Source: Deltaproteobacteria bacterium (GTDB lineage: Bacteria; Myxococcota; XYA12-FULL-58-9). Taken from it: 52,894 nt of DNA. The translations under genes and the position numbers were made by a program. Below, piece by piece: positions 17,148-29,100 of this stretch; position 1 is the stretch's first letter; the number at the start of each line of letters is the position of its first letter. The notes below the pieces were generated by a model. The model was not told the DNA's origin. It worked only from the letters and a program-made list of their open reading frames with translations, and ran no database searches. The stretch covers positions 1 through 52,894 of the forward strand of contig JACRCV010000074.1 in assembly GCA_016218825.1 (NCBI GenBank), written 5' to 3'.

Positions 17148-20100
17148 TCATGGTTCCTCGGCCTCCGGCGCCGGCGGCGTGCGGTCGTCGGCGCGCAGCC
17201 GGGTCTCGAAGACGTGCAACGTCGAGCTCACCACTCTCTTCCCCAAGAGCGGGTTTGCCGAGACCGTGGGACCGCCGTCGGGTCCGGGCTCCCCGCGCCG
17301 CGCGTGCTGAGGCTCATCGACGTCGATCCAATAGCGCTGGTGCTGGAAGGGATAGGTCGGCAGCACGACCCGCCGCCGCTGGTAGTCCCGATCGAAGCCG
17401 TCGAAGTCGACGGCGACACCGCGGACGTAAAGGCCGCCGCAGCTCTCCAGGATCTGCTCCCAGTCATCGCGTCCCTTGCGGAGTGACGGCAGCCACGCCT
17501 TGTCGCTCGCGACCGCGCGGCGCGCCAGACCCAAGAGCACCGGCTGCGGACCGATCTCGAGGTAGACGTCGGCCCCGAGCGCCTCCGTGGCCTGCACGCC
17601 CGCCGCGAACCGCACCGTCTCCCGCAAGTGCCGCCGCCAATAGCGCGCGCTGCACACCTCGTCGCCGATCACCGCGCCGCTGAGGTTCGACACCAGCGCC
17701 ATCGTCGGCGCGTGGAAAGTGAGGGTGGCGGCGTAGGCCTCGAGCTCGTCGAGGATCGGGTCCATCAGCGACGAATGGAAGGCGTGCGAGACGTTGAGGC
17801 GCTGGGACTTAGCGCCCCGGGCGCCGAGCGCGCCGAGGGCGAGGCTGAGGTCGGCGTCGGCCCCCGAGAGCACGAAGCTGTTCGGGCCGTTCTCGGCCGC
17901 GAGCGACACCTTGGAGCCGAGCCCGGCGATGACCTCGAGGATCGTGCCGGCGTCGGCGGTGACCGCGGCCATCGCACCGCCCGGTGGCAGGCTCTGCATC
18001 AGCGCGGCTCGCTTGGCGATCAGCCGCAGGCCGTCGTTCAGACTGAGCACGCCGGCGGCGCACGCCGCGACGTACTCGCCGACGCTGTGTCCCATGACGA
18101 AGTCCGGCCGGACTCCCCATGAGCGCCACAGCTCGTAGAGCGCCCACTCGAGCGCGAACAGCGCCGGCTGCGTGTAGGCGGTTTGGTCGACGAGATCCCC
18201 CCGCTCGCCGAACAGGACCGTCAGCAGGGGCACCGCGAGCTCGGCATCGAGCACCCGCGCACACTCATCCAGGGCGCGGCGGAACGTCGGCTGGGTCTCG
18301 TACAAGCGCCTCCCCATGCCGGCGTACTGCGCGCCCTGGCCGGTGAACAGCAACACCGCCTTGGCGCTCTTGCCGGCCGCGGTCTCGCCCCGAACGCTGC
18401 CCGCGGCAGCGTCGCCCCGCGCCGCCGCCTCGAGCGCAACCGCCACCTGGCGGTGCGAGGCGCCGCTCACGGCCAATCGATGCTCGAAATGCGCCCGCCC
18501 GGTGTTTGCGGTAAAACAGACGTCGGCGAGTCGCTCCTCACGGTGGCCGCCGACGTGCGCCGCGTACCGCCGGCAGAGCTCGGCGAGCGCGTTCGGGGTG
18601 CGGGCCGACAGACACAGGAGATGCGTGGGGCGCTCGACCGGCGCCGGCGCCGCGGTTTGCTCCGGCGCCTCCTCGACCACGACGTGTGCATTCGTCCCCT
18701 GGAAGGCGAAGCCGCTCAGCCCCGCGACGCGCCGGCCGAAACCCCGCGGCCACGGCCGCGGTCCGGTGACCACCCCGAGCGCCAGCTCGTCGAACGCGAT
18801 GTGCGGGTTGATCTCCTGCAAGTGCAGGTGCGGCGGCAGCTCCTCGTGCCCCAGCGCCAACGCCACCTTGAAGAGGCCCGCCATGCCGGCGGCGAGCTCC
18901 AGGTGGCCGACGTTGGTCTTCACCGAGCCGACACCCAGGCGCCGGTCTCGGCCCCGATCGTCGTGAAACACCGCGTCCAGGGACTGGAGCTCGATGGGAT
19001 CGCCGAGCGCGGTCCCGGTGCCGTGACACTCGACGTAGCCGACCTCGTGCGGCGCCACCCCGGCCCGCGCCAGCGCCTGTCGGATCACGGCCTGTTGTGC
19101 CGGCCCGTTGGGCGCGGTCAGGCCGCTCGAAGCGCCGTCTTGGTTCACCGCCGAGCCGCGCACCACCGCCACCACCGGGTCGCCGTGCGCCAGGGCCGCT
19201 GACAGCGGCTTGAGCACCACGACGCCGCAACCCTCGCCCCGCACGTAGCCATTGGCGCGCGCGTCAAAGGTCTTGGCACGACAATCCGGAGCCAAGAAAC
19301 GTCCCTTGCAGAAGCCGATCGTCAGCTCGGGGGTCAAGAGCAGGTTGACGCCGCCGACCAGGGCCATCTCGCACTCGCCCTTCTGCAGGCTCTGCGCCGC
19401 CAGATGCAGCGCCACCAGCGACGCCGAGCACGCGGTGTCGACCACGAAGCTCGGCCCGTGGATGCCGAGCACGTACGACAGCCGGCCCGCGGCGACGCTC
19501 AGCGAGCAGCTCATCGGCGTGTACGAGTTGATGCCGTCGACGCCGACGGCGTTCATCAGCCGCTCGTAGTACGGGTTGCCGCCGTTGGCGATGAACGCCC
19601 CGACGTTGCGGCCCGCGATCCCGGTCGGGGCCTGCCCGGCGCGCTCGAGCGCTTCCCAGGTGACCTCGAGCAAGAGGCGCTGCTGCGGATCCATGTTCTC
19701 GGCCTCGAGCGGCGCGATCGCGAAGAACGCCGGGTCAAACATGTCGACGTTGTCGATGAAGTAGCCCTGGCGGGTGTACATCTTGCCGGGGACGTCGGGG
19801 TCCGAATCGTAGTAGGCGTCCAGCGACCAGCGGTCGCTCGGGACGTCGCGCGCGACGTCGGCGCCACTTCGCAACATCCGCCAGTACGCCTCGGGATCGT
19901 TGGCGGCACCTGGAAAACGGCAGGCCATGCCGATGATCGCGATCGCTTCATCCTCGAGGCGCCGCGACCCCGGGGCCGACGCCGGGGCCGCCACGACGCT
20001 CGCGGTCGTCTTGTCAGAGAAGAGCAGCCCGTCCAGGTAGCGCGCGATCGCGGCGATGCTCGGGTAGTCAAAGGCGAGGGTCGCCGGCAGCTTCTTGCCG

Positions 20101-23100
20101 ACGCTCTTGCGCAGCGTGTCCCTGAGCTCTACGGCCAACAGCGAGTCCATCCCCAGGTCCATCAACGGCCGCTCAGGATCGACGGGCCGCGCCGGATCGA
20201 GACCGATGCCCGTGGCGACGAGGGCGCGGACGTGCTCCAGCAGGAGCTCGCGTCGCCGCGTCTCGCTCTCGCCCTTGAGCCTCATCACCAGATCGGTCGC
20301 CGGCCCGGCGCCCTTGGTCGCGGCTGCCGGCACCAGATCGCGCAGCAACGACTGACCGCTCGCCGCCTCGAGGCTGTCGAAGAGCTTGGCCCACGCGACC
20401 CGGAAGACGCCGAGCTCAGCGCGGCTGCTGCCGAGCACTCGCTCCAGAAGCGCCGCGCCGAGCCCGGGTGCGACCGGCGTCACCCCGAGGGTTGCCCAGC
20501 GGCGCGCGTCGCGCCCACCCTGCGCCGCGGCCATCCCGACCTCGGACCACGGTCCCCAGTTCAGACTCAGCCCGGCGACTCCCAATGCCCGCCGATGGTG
20601 GGCGAGAGCGTCGAGGAACGCGTTGGCAGCGGCGTAGTTGCCCTGCCCGAACGAGCCGACGAGGGACGCCACCGACGAGAAACAGACGAAGTGGTCGAGC
20701 GCGCTGCCGACGCTGTTGACGTGCAGATTCCAGGCGCCGGCGACCTTGGGCGCAAACACCCGTCCGAAGCGCTCGGCGCTCTGCTCGCGCAACAAGCCGT
20801 CGTCGAGCACCCCGGCGAGGTGGAACACGCCGCGAAGCGCCGGCTGCGCGGCGCGGATAGCGGCGAAGATCCGCGCGACGTCCGCCTCCCGCGCGACGTC
20901 CGCCTCGTAGACCGCAACCGCCGCGCCTGCCGCGCCCAGCTCTTTGGCCAGCGCCGCCACCTTGTCTCCCTGTCGGCTCACGAGCGCCAGGTGCCGGGCG
21001 CCGTGTGCCACCAGCCAGCGGCACAGAACCCCGCCGAGGCCGCCGCTCGCCCCGGTCACGAGGTACGTGCCGGTTGCGCCGATCCCCGGCCCCGCGGCGT
21101 CGCCAATCCTCGACCGCGCCAGGCGGCTCACCAGGCGACGGCCGGCCCGGATGGCCACCTCATTGTCCGGGCCTTCGCTCAGGAGCTCGAGCGCCAGAGC
21201 GTGGACGTTGCCGTCGGCGTGCGCGCCGTCGAGGTCGACGCGGGTGCAGGCGAGCTCGGGGTGCTCGAGAGCGATCACCCGCCCCAGGCCCCACAGCGGC
21301 GCCTGCGCCACACAGACTCCGGCCTCGTCACCCGCCCGCACCGCGGCCCGGGTCACCAGCGCCAGCCGGACGCCGCTCGCGGCCGGCCGGGCCGTCAGGA
21401 CCTGCACCAGCGACAACACGTGCGACGAGCCCCACCCCTGTTCGCGCGCGATCGACGCGGTGCTCGCGGCCGTCGCGCCGGCGCCCTTCAGGCTCCACAG
21501 GTGCACGACCCGGAGGAACGGAGCAGTCGCCGTCGCCGGCAGCAGCGCGGCGAGCAGCCGCTCGCAATCGGCGCGCGACGGTGAGGCCCGGAAACGGACC
21601 GCGCTCTGCTCTTCAAACCGATCCCCGGCGTACACCTCCACGACGCGGCCGCCTTGGAGCTCGATCTCTTGGCCCAGGGCGCTGCCGACCCCGCCGTCGT
21701 CAGCGAAGATCAACCACAGGCCGCTCTTGGGTTTCGCGACCGGAGCGGCGGCGGCCTGCCAAGTGACCTCGAACAGCCAGTCGTCGAGCTCCTTGCGCGC
21801 TCCACGCATCAGCGCGGCACGCGACGCGCGCTTCCAGCGCAGATCCTTGATCGCCAGTGACACCCGGCCGTCGGCGTCGAAGATCGTGACGTCGGTGGCG
21901 TAGGTCTCACCGCCCTCGCCGCCGTCCAAAAGGACGACGTGGCACCAAACCTCGGCGCTCGGGCGATGATCGTAGGTCAGCGCGCCGAGACCGACAGGCA
22001 GGTAGATGCTGGCCTCCGGGCCGCGCGCCGCCTCGCCGGCCGCGAGCGACGCGAAGGTGTGCAGACAACCATCGAGCACCCCGGGGTAGATCTCGTGTCG
22101 GTCGCGATACCGCTCGGCCCCCGACTGCAGCCGGACTAGACCGACCGCCTCGCGCTCGCCGCGCCACAGGCGCTCCAGGCTCTGGAAGCTCGGCCCGAGC
22201 CCGAGCCCGAGGGCCGCGAGGGCCGCGTAGTGCTCCTCGGGCGACAGCTCTTCCGGACAACGGCGGCGCACGGCCGCGAGGGCTTCGGCGCCGGGCCCGC
22301 CGCCTGCGGCCGTCACCGGATAGCGAGCCTGGGCGTGCTCGGTCCAGTCGCCGTCGCCCGGGCGTCGTTGCCGGCTCGCGAGCTCGACGCGGCCCCGGTC
22401 CCCCGCCTCCGGCACAACAACCGTCTGCAGCGTCCGCCCGTCGTCGCCGGTGAGCACCAGGGGCTCGCGCACCGAGAGCTCCTCGAGCAGCACCGCCCCC
22501 TTCGCCGCCGTGTGCCGCACCGCCGCCAACGCGGTCTCCAGGTAGGCGACAAAGGGCAACACGACGCTGCCGTGCACCCGGTGCTCGGCCAACCACGGCA
22601 CCGCGGCGGTGTCGAGCGCTGCCTGGAACAGCTGCACGCCGGAGCTCGCCAGGCGCCGGCCGAGCAGCAGGTGACCGGTCGCTTCGCCGCCCGCGGCCTC
22701 GCCAACCTCAGATGCCGAGCCAACGGCCGCCGTGGTGCTGATCCAGCAGCGCTTGCGCTGGAAAGGATAGGTCGGCAGCAGGACCTGGCGCCGGCCACGA
22801 CCGTCGGCAAACGCCCCGGCGGCAAGCGGCGCGCCGCGAACGTAGAGACCGGCCACGGTTTCGAGGAGCTGGTCCCAGTCGTCCTTCCCCCTGCGCAGCG
22901 ACGGCAGCCACGCCACGTCGTCGCGCTCGACCGCCGCCCGCCCCATGCCGATGAGCACCGGATGCGGCCCGACCTCGAGGAAGACGTCGGCGCCGAGCGC
23001 CGCCGCGGCGCGCATCCCGGTCGAGAAGCGGACCGCATGGCGGAGGTGCCGACTCCAGTACGACGCCTCCCGAACCTCGTCGGTCACCACCGTGCCGCTG

Positions 23101-26100
23101 AGGTTCGAGACCAGCGGCACGGTCGGCGCGCGGCGCTCGACCGCCGCCACCGCGGCCTCGAAGTCTGCGAGCACAGGATCCATCAGCGGCGAGTGAAAGG
23201 CGTGGGACACCACGAGTCGCTGCGCCTTGACGCCGTCGCGCCCGAGCGTCTCGAGCACCGCATCCACGGCCTCGGCGCTACCCGAGACCACCGTATTCTC
23301 GGGGCCGTTCTCCGCCGCGATCGTCACTCGCCCATCGCCACCGCGAAGCACCTCTTCGACACGGGCGGCGCTCGCGGTGAGCGCCGCCATCGCCCCGCCC
23401 GCGGGCAGACGCTGCATCAGTGCGCCACGCCTGGCGATGAGCCGCAGGCCGTCCTCGAGGCTGAAGACGCCGGCGACCGTGGCCGCGACGTACTCGCCGA
23501 CGCTGTGACCGAGAACGACCGCCGGGCGCACGCCCCACGCGCACCACAGCTCGTACAGCGACCACTCGAGCGCGAACAGCGCCGGCTGAGTGTAGGCGGT
23601 CTGGTCGAGCAGCGCCGTCCGGTCGCCGAAGAGCACCTGCAACAGCGGCACCTCGAGCGCGCCGGCAAGGCCGCGCGCACAGGCATCGAGCGCGCGCCGG
23701 AAGATCGGCTGGGTGTCGTAGAGGGTCCTCGCCATCCCCGCGTACTGCGAGCCCTGTCCGGTGAACAGCAGCCCGATCTTGGGGCGCACACCGGCGGCCG
23801 CCGTCCCCTGGACCACGACCGCGCGCGTCTCGCCACCGGCGAAGCTCGTCAGGCGTTCCGCCAACTGCGCCCGGTCCTTGCCGACCACCGCGACGCGCTC
23901 CGCGAAGTGGCTGCGGGCGGTGTAGGCGCTGAAGCACACGTCGCCGATGGCCTGCTCGAGATGCAGATCGAGGTGGGCAGCGTAGCGCCGGGCGCTCTCG
24001 CGGAGGGCGACCGCGCTCGTTGCCGACAGGCACAACACCTGCCGGGGTCGCTCGTGGAGCACCGCGCGGGGCGCAGGGCGCGCCGGCGGCTCCTCGACGA
24101 CCAGATGGGCGTTCGTCCCCTGGAAGGCGAAGCCGCTGATCCCGGCGACCCGCCGCCCAAAACCTCTGGGCCACGGTCGTGCGCCGGTGACGACGCCGAG
24201 CGGCAGCGCGTCGAAGGCGATGTGGGGATTCAGCTCGGCCAAGTGCAGGTGCGGCGGGATCTCCTCGTGCTGCATCGCGAGCACCACCTTGAAGAGCGCC
24301 GCCATGCCCGCCGCCGGCTCGAGGTGACCGACGTTGGTCTTTACCGAACCGATCGCCAGCCGTCCGTCCGCCGGCCGATCGCCGTACACCGCGCCGAGCG
24401 ACTGGACCTCGATCGGGTCGCCGAGCGCGGTGCCGGTGCCGTGGCACTCGACGTAGCGCACCTCGGGCGCGGCGACCCCGGCCTGCACCAGCGCCTGGCG
24501 GATGACCGACTGCTGCGCCGGACCATTGGGCGCCGTCAAGCCGCTGCTGGCGCCATCCTGGTTGACCGCCCCGCCGCGCAACACCGCCAGGATCTCGTGG
24601 CCGCTGGCGATCGCATCCGAAAGACGGCTGAGCACGACGACCCCGCACCCCTCGCCACGCACGTAGCCGTCGGCGCGGGCGTCGAAGGTCTTGGCGCGAC
24701 CGTCGGGCGCCAGGAAGCGTCCCTTGCAGAAGCCGATGGTCAGCTCGGGCGTCAGCATCAAGCTCACGCCGCCGACGAGCGCCATACTGCACTCGCCGGC
24801 CCGCAGGCTCTGCATCGCGAGGTGCAGCGCCACGAGGGACGCCGAGCACGCCGTGTCGACGACGAAGCTCGGGCCCTGCAGACCCAGGGCATACGACAGC
24901 CGCCCGGCGGCGACACTCAACGAGAAGCTCAGCGGCGTGTAGGCGTTGATGGCCTCGAGGCCGCCGGTCTTGGTGGCGAGCTCGTAGTAGGTGTTGCCGC
25001 TCGCCGCGACGAACACGCCGACCTGCTTGCCGGCGAGGCCGCCCGGCGCCTCCGAGGCGCTCTCGAAAGCCTCCCAGCTGACCTCGAGGAGCAGGCGCTG
25101 TTGTGGATCCATGTTGTCGGCCTCGAGGGCCGAGATCCCGAAGAAGGCCGGATCGAACTGGCTGACGTCGTCGACGAAGTAGCCTTCGCGCACGTACATC
25201 TTCCCGGGGGCGTCCGGATCGGCGTCGAAGTACCGCGCGAGGTCCCAGCGCTCGCGTGGCACCTCGCGCGCCAGGTCCGCGCCGCTGTGCAGCAGGTGCC
25301 AGAACCGCTCCGGATCGCTGGCTCCGCCCGGGAAGCGACAGGCCATGCCGACGAGCGCCACCGGCTCATCGGCGCGCGCCGCGACCGAGCGCCGTGGCGC
25401 CCGCGCGCTCAACGCCGCGGGCTCGGCGCCACCGCGCCCGATCTCGCGCCCACCATCCCGGGCCGGCGCACGTGTCAACAGCTCCAGATCGAGGTAGCGC
25501 GCGATCGCCTCGATGCTCGGGTAGTCGAAGGCCAACGTCGCCGGCAGGCGGCGGCCGACACTGCGCCGCAGGCTGTCGCGCAGCTCGATGGCCACGAGCG
25601 AGTCCATCCCCATGTCCATCAGCGGCCGCTTGGGGTCGACCGGCTTGCCGGGCTCGAGCCCGAGCGCGGCGACGACCACGTCCCTGACGTGCTCGACCAG
25701 GATCTCGCGCCGCCGCTCGTCGCTCTGGTCCTCGAGCTTCGCAACCAGGGCCGGCGTCGCCACCTGCGCCGCCGCCGGGCGCGCCGCGCGTGCGAGCTCG
25801 CTCAACACCGGCTGCTCGGCCGCCACCGGCAACGCGGCGGCGAACGCCCCCCAGTCGACGCGCAGCAAACCGACCGTGGCCCGCGGCAGCGCGAGCGCCC
25901 GCTCGAGGAGCGCCGACCCACGGGCCGGCGAGATCGTCGTCACCCCGAGCCGCGCCCAGCGACTCTGCTGGCGCGGGTCGGCGCCGGCGGCCATGCCCAC
26001 CTGCGCCCACGGACCCCACGCGAGGCTCTGACCGACGAGACCCCGAGCCCGCCGATACTCCATCAGCGCATCGAGGAACGTGTTGGCGGCGGCATAGCTC

Positions 26101-29100
26101 CCTTGGCCGATGGCACCCATCAGGCCGACCATCGACGAGAAACAGACGAAGTAGTCGAGCGCCACGCCCTGGGTGTGGGTGTGCAGGTTCCACGCCCCGG
26201 AGACCTTGGGCGCCATCACCTTGGCCAAACGCTCCCCGGTCTGATCCAAGAGTACGCCGTCGTCGAGGACGCCCGCGAGGTGAAAGACGCCGCGCAGCGG
26301 TGGCCCCGCTGCGGCCAGCTCGGCGAGCACGCGCTGGACGTCGAGCTCGTTCGCCACGTCGCCGGTGTAGGTCGTGACCGAGACGCCCCGACCCGCGAGC
26401 GCCTGCGTCAGCCCGCCGTCCTCGCCGCGACGACCGACGAGCACCAGGTGACGCGCGCCGCGGTCGGCGAGCCAATGGCCAAGGACGCCGGCGAGGCCTC
26501 CGCCGCTCCCGGTGATCAGGTAGGTTGCATCGACGACGATCGCCGGCGCGTTGCCGTCGGTGCTCATCTCCAGACGGGCGAGCCGACTCACGAAGCGGCC
26601 GGCGCGCCGCAACGCCACTTCGGCCTCGTGACTGTCGGCGAGCAGCTCCTCGACCAGCGCCTCGGCCTCGGCGACGCCCCACGTGGCCTCGAGATCCAGC
26701 CGCGCCGCCAACAGCTCGGGATGCTCGAGGGCGACGACGCGGCCGAAGCCCCAAAGGGCCGCCTGACCCGGGGAATCGACCCGGTCGGCGTCGCTGACCC
26801 GCTGGGCCCCACGGGTCACGAGCCACAACCGGCTCGGCTTGGCCAGACCCGCCAACCCTTGGACCAGGGCCAGCACGCTCCCGACCCCGAGCGCCACACC
26901 GTCCGCGGGCGCCGCGCCAGAGGCCGCGACCGCGCCGCCGTCCGTGATGCTCCACAGATGCACGACACGAAGCGCCGCCGCCGACGGCGCGAGGGTCGCG
27001 AGCAGCTGCTCGACGTCGGCGCGCGAGGCGGGCGACAGCTCGAAGCGATCGCCGCCCAGCGCTTGGAAACGCTCGCCAGCCGCCACCTCCACGACCCGCT
27101 GACCGCGAGCCCGCAGGGTCGCCGCCAGCGCGCCGCCAACCCCGGCGCCGTCAGCGAAGATGACCCAGGTCGCCGGCGCCGCGTCGCGCTGCGGCTCCGG
27201 GCGCGCCGTTTGCCGCCACACGATCTCGTGCAGCCAGCCATCGAGCTCGCGGTCGGCCGCGCGCGCCAGGACCGCCCGCGAAGCCCGTTTCCAACGCAGC
27301 CCCTCGAGCTCGATGCGCAGGGCGCCGCCGGCGTCGTACACCGAGAGATCGGTGGTCGCGGTCTCGCCGATCTCGTCCCCCTCGCGCAGCCGCAGGTGAC
27401 ACCAGAGCTCCTGACCCGGCGCCTTCAGGAAATCGACGGCGTCGCAGGCCACCGGCAAGAACAACGCGCCCGCCACCGCCTCTTTGGGAAGCAGCGCCGC
27501 GAACACCTGCAGGCAGCCGTCCAAGAGGCCCGGGAAGATCTCGTGACCCGCAGCCAGCGCCGTCACCCCGCTCGGCAAGCAGACCCGCCCCAACGCCTGA
27601 CGCTCGCCACGCCAGACGGCCGCGAGGCTCTGGAAGCTCGGCCCGAGCTCGAGCCCGCGCGCCCGGATGTCGGCGTAGTGCAACGCAGGCTCGATGTCGA
27701 CGCCGCATGCCTGGCGCGCCGCCGCGAGCGCGTCGCCGTCGTCATCGGCCAGCGGCCGTAACGGCGCGCAGACCGCCGCGCAGTGCTCGGTCCACCGGTC
27801 TTCGGCCTCACCCTGTCGATGGCTGAGCACCTGGACGCCGGCGCTGCCGTCGTCTTGCGGCGTCAGCACGGTGTGCAGCGCGAACGCCTGCTGGTCACCG
27901 ACCACGAGGGCCTGCTCGACCGCGACCGCCTCGAGCCGCACCGCCGCCGAGCCCTGCCAACGCCGCGCGGCCGCCAGCGCCGCGTCGACGTACGCCACGA
28001 ACGGCAGGACGCACGCCCCGTGGGCCCGGTGCTCGTGAAGCCAGGGCAACGACGCCTCGCTCACCTCGCTCTCGTACAGCTGGACGCTGGAGCCTGCGAT
28101 CCGCGTGCCGAGCAGCACGTGCCCCGACGCCCGGCGGTTGTCGGTCGGAGCCCGACCACCGTGCGCCTCGGCGCCGTCCTCCTTGATCCAGCAGCGCTTG
28201 TGCTGGAACGCGTAGGTCGGCGCACCCACCAGGCGGCGCTGGTAGTCGGCGTCGAAGCGCGCCAAATCGAGCGCCGCGCCGCGAACGTAGAGCTCCGCGG
28301 CGCTCTCGAGGAGTTGCTCCCAGTCGTCGCGCCGGCGGCGCATCGACGGCAGCCAGGCACAGCCTTCGCGCGCGATGAGCCGCCGACCCATGCCGACGAG
28401 CACTGGATCCGGACCGATCTCCAGGAAGACGTCGGCGCCTTGAGCGGCCGCCGCCTGCATGCCGTGGCCAAAGCGCACCGGTTGGCGGACGTGCTGCCGC
28501 CAATATGCCGCGCTGCGGATCTCGTCCCCGGCAAGAGCGCCGCTGAGATTCGACACCAGCGGCAGCTGCGCCGCATGCAGCGGCAATTCGGCGACCGCGG
28601 CCTCGAAGGCGTCGAGTATCGGCTCCATCAGTGGCGAGTGGAAGGCATGCGAGACCGAGAGCCGCTGGGTCCGCACGTGGTCGGCGGCGAGCCCGGCCTC
28701 GACCTCGGCGAGCGCCTCGGCGTCGCCGGAGATCACGGTGTTCGCGGGACCATTGTCGGCGGCGAGCGCGACCCGATCTTGATAGGCGGCGATCGCGGCA
28801 CGCACCCTCGCCGCATCGGCCATCACCGCGGTCATGGCGCCACCCGCAGGCAACCCCTGCATCAGCGCGGCGCGCTTCGCGATCAGACGCAGCCCATCTT
28901 CAAGACTGAAGACGCCGGCCGCGCAGGCCGCCACATATTCGCCGACGCTGTGGCCGATGACGACCGTCGGGGTAACGCCAAACGATCTCCACAGCTGGTA
29001 CAGTGACCACTCGAGCGCGAACAACAGCGGCTGGGTGTAGGCGGTCTGGTCGATGAGCTCGCCCCGCTCACCAAACAGCACCTCCAAGAGCGGCACGTCG

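Noticed and set aside
17092-17150. Sequencing frameshift as the cause of the split DH
   Set aside because: Joining the two frames would leave a long non-homologous stretch between FETRL and the catalytic His where other DHs have about five residues, and the downstream ORF has its own well-spaced GGAGG. It still deserves resequencing.
13124-17683. 1519-codon open frame on the + strand
   Set aside because: It lies antisense to PKS coding sequence, crosses the gap between two PKS genes, has Arg/Pro/Ala-rich low-complexity translation and no domain motifs; typical of open antisense frames in high-GC DNA.
22230-27761. 1843-codon open frame antisense to the giant PKS
   Set aside because: Its translation mirrors the repeated PKS modules and has no recognisable fold; GC bias explains its length.
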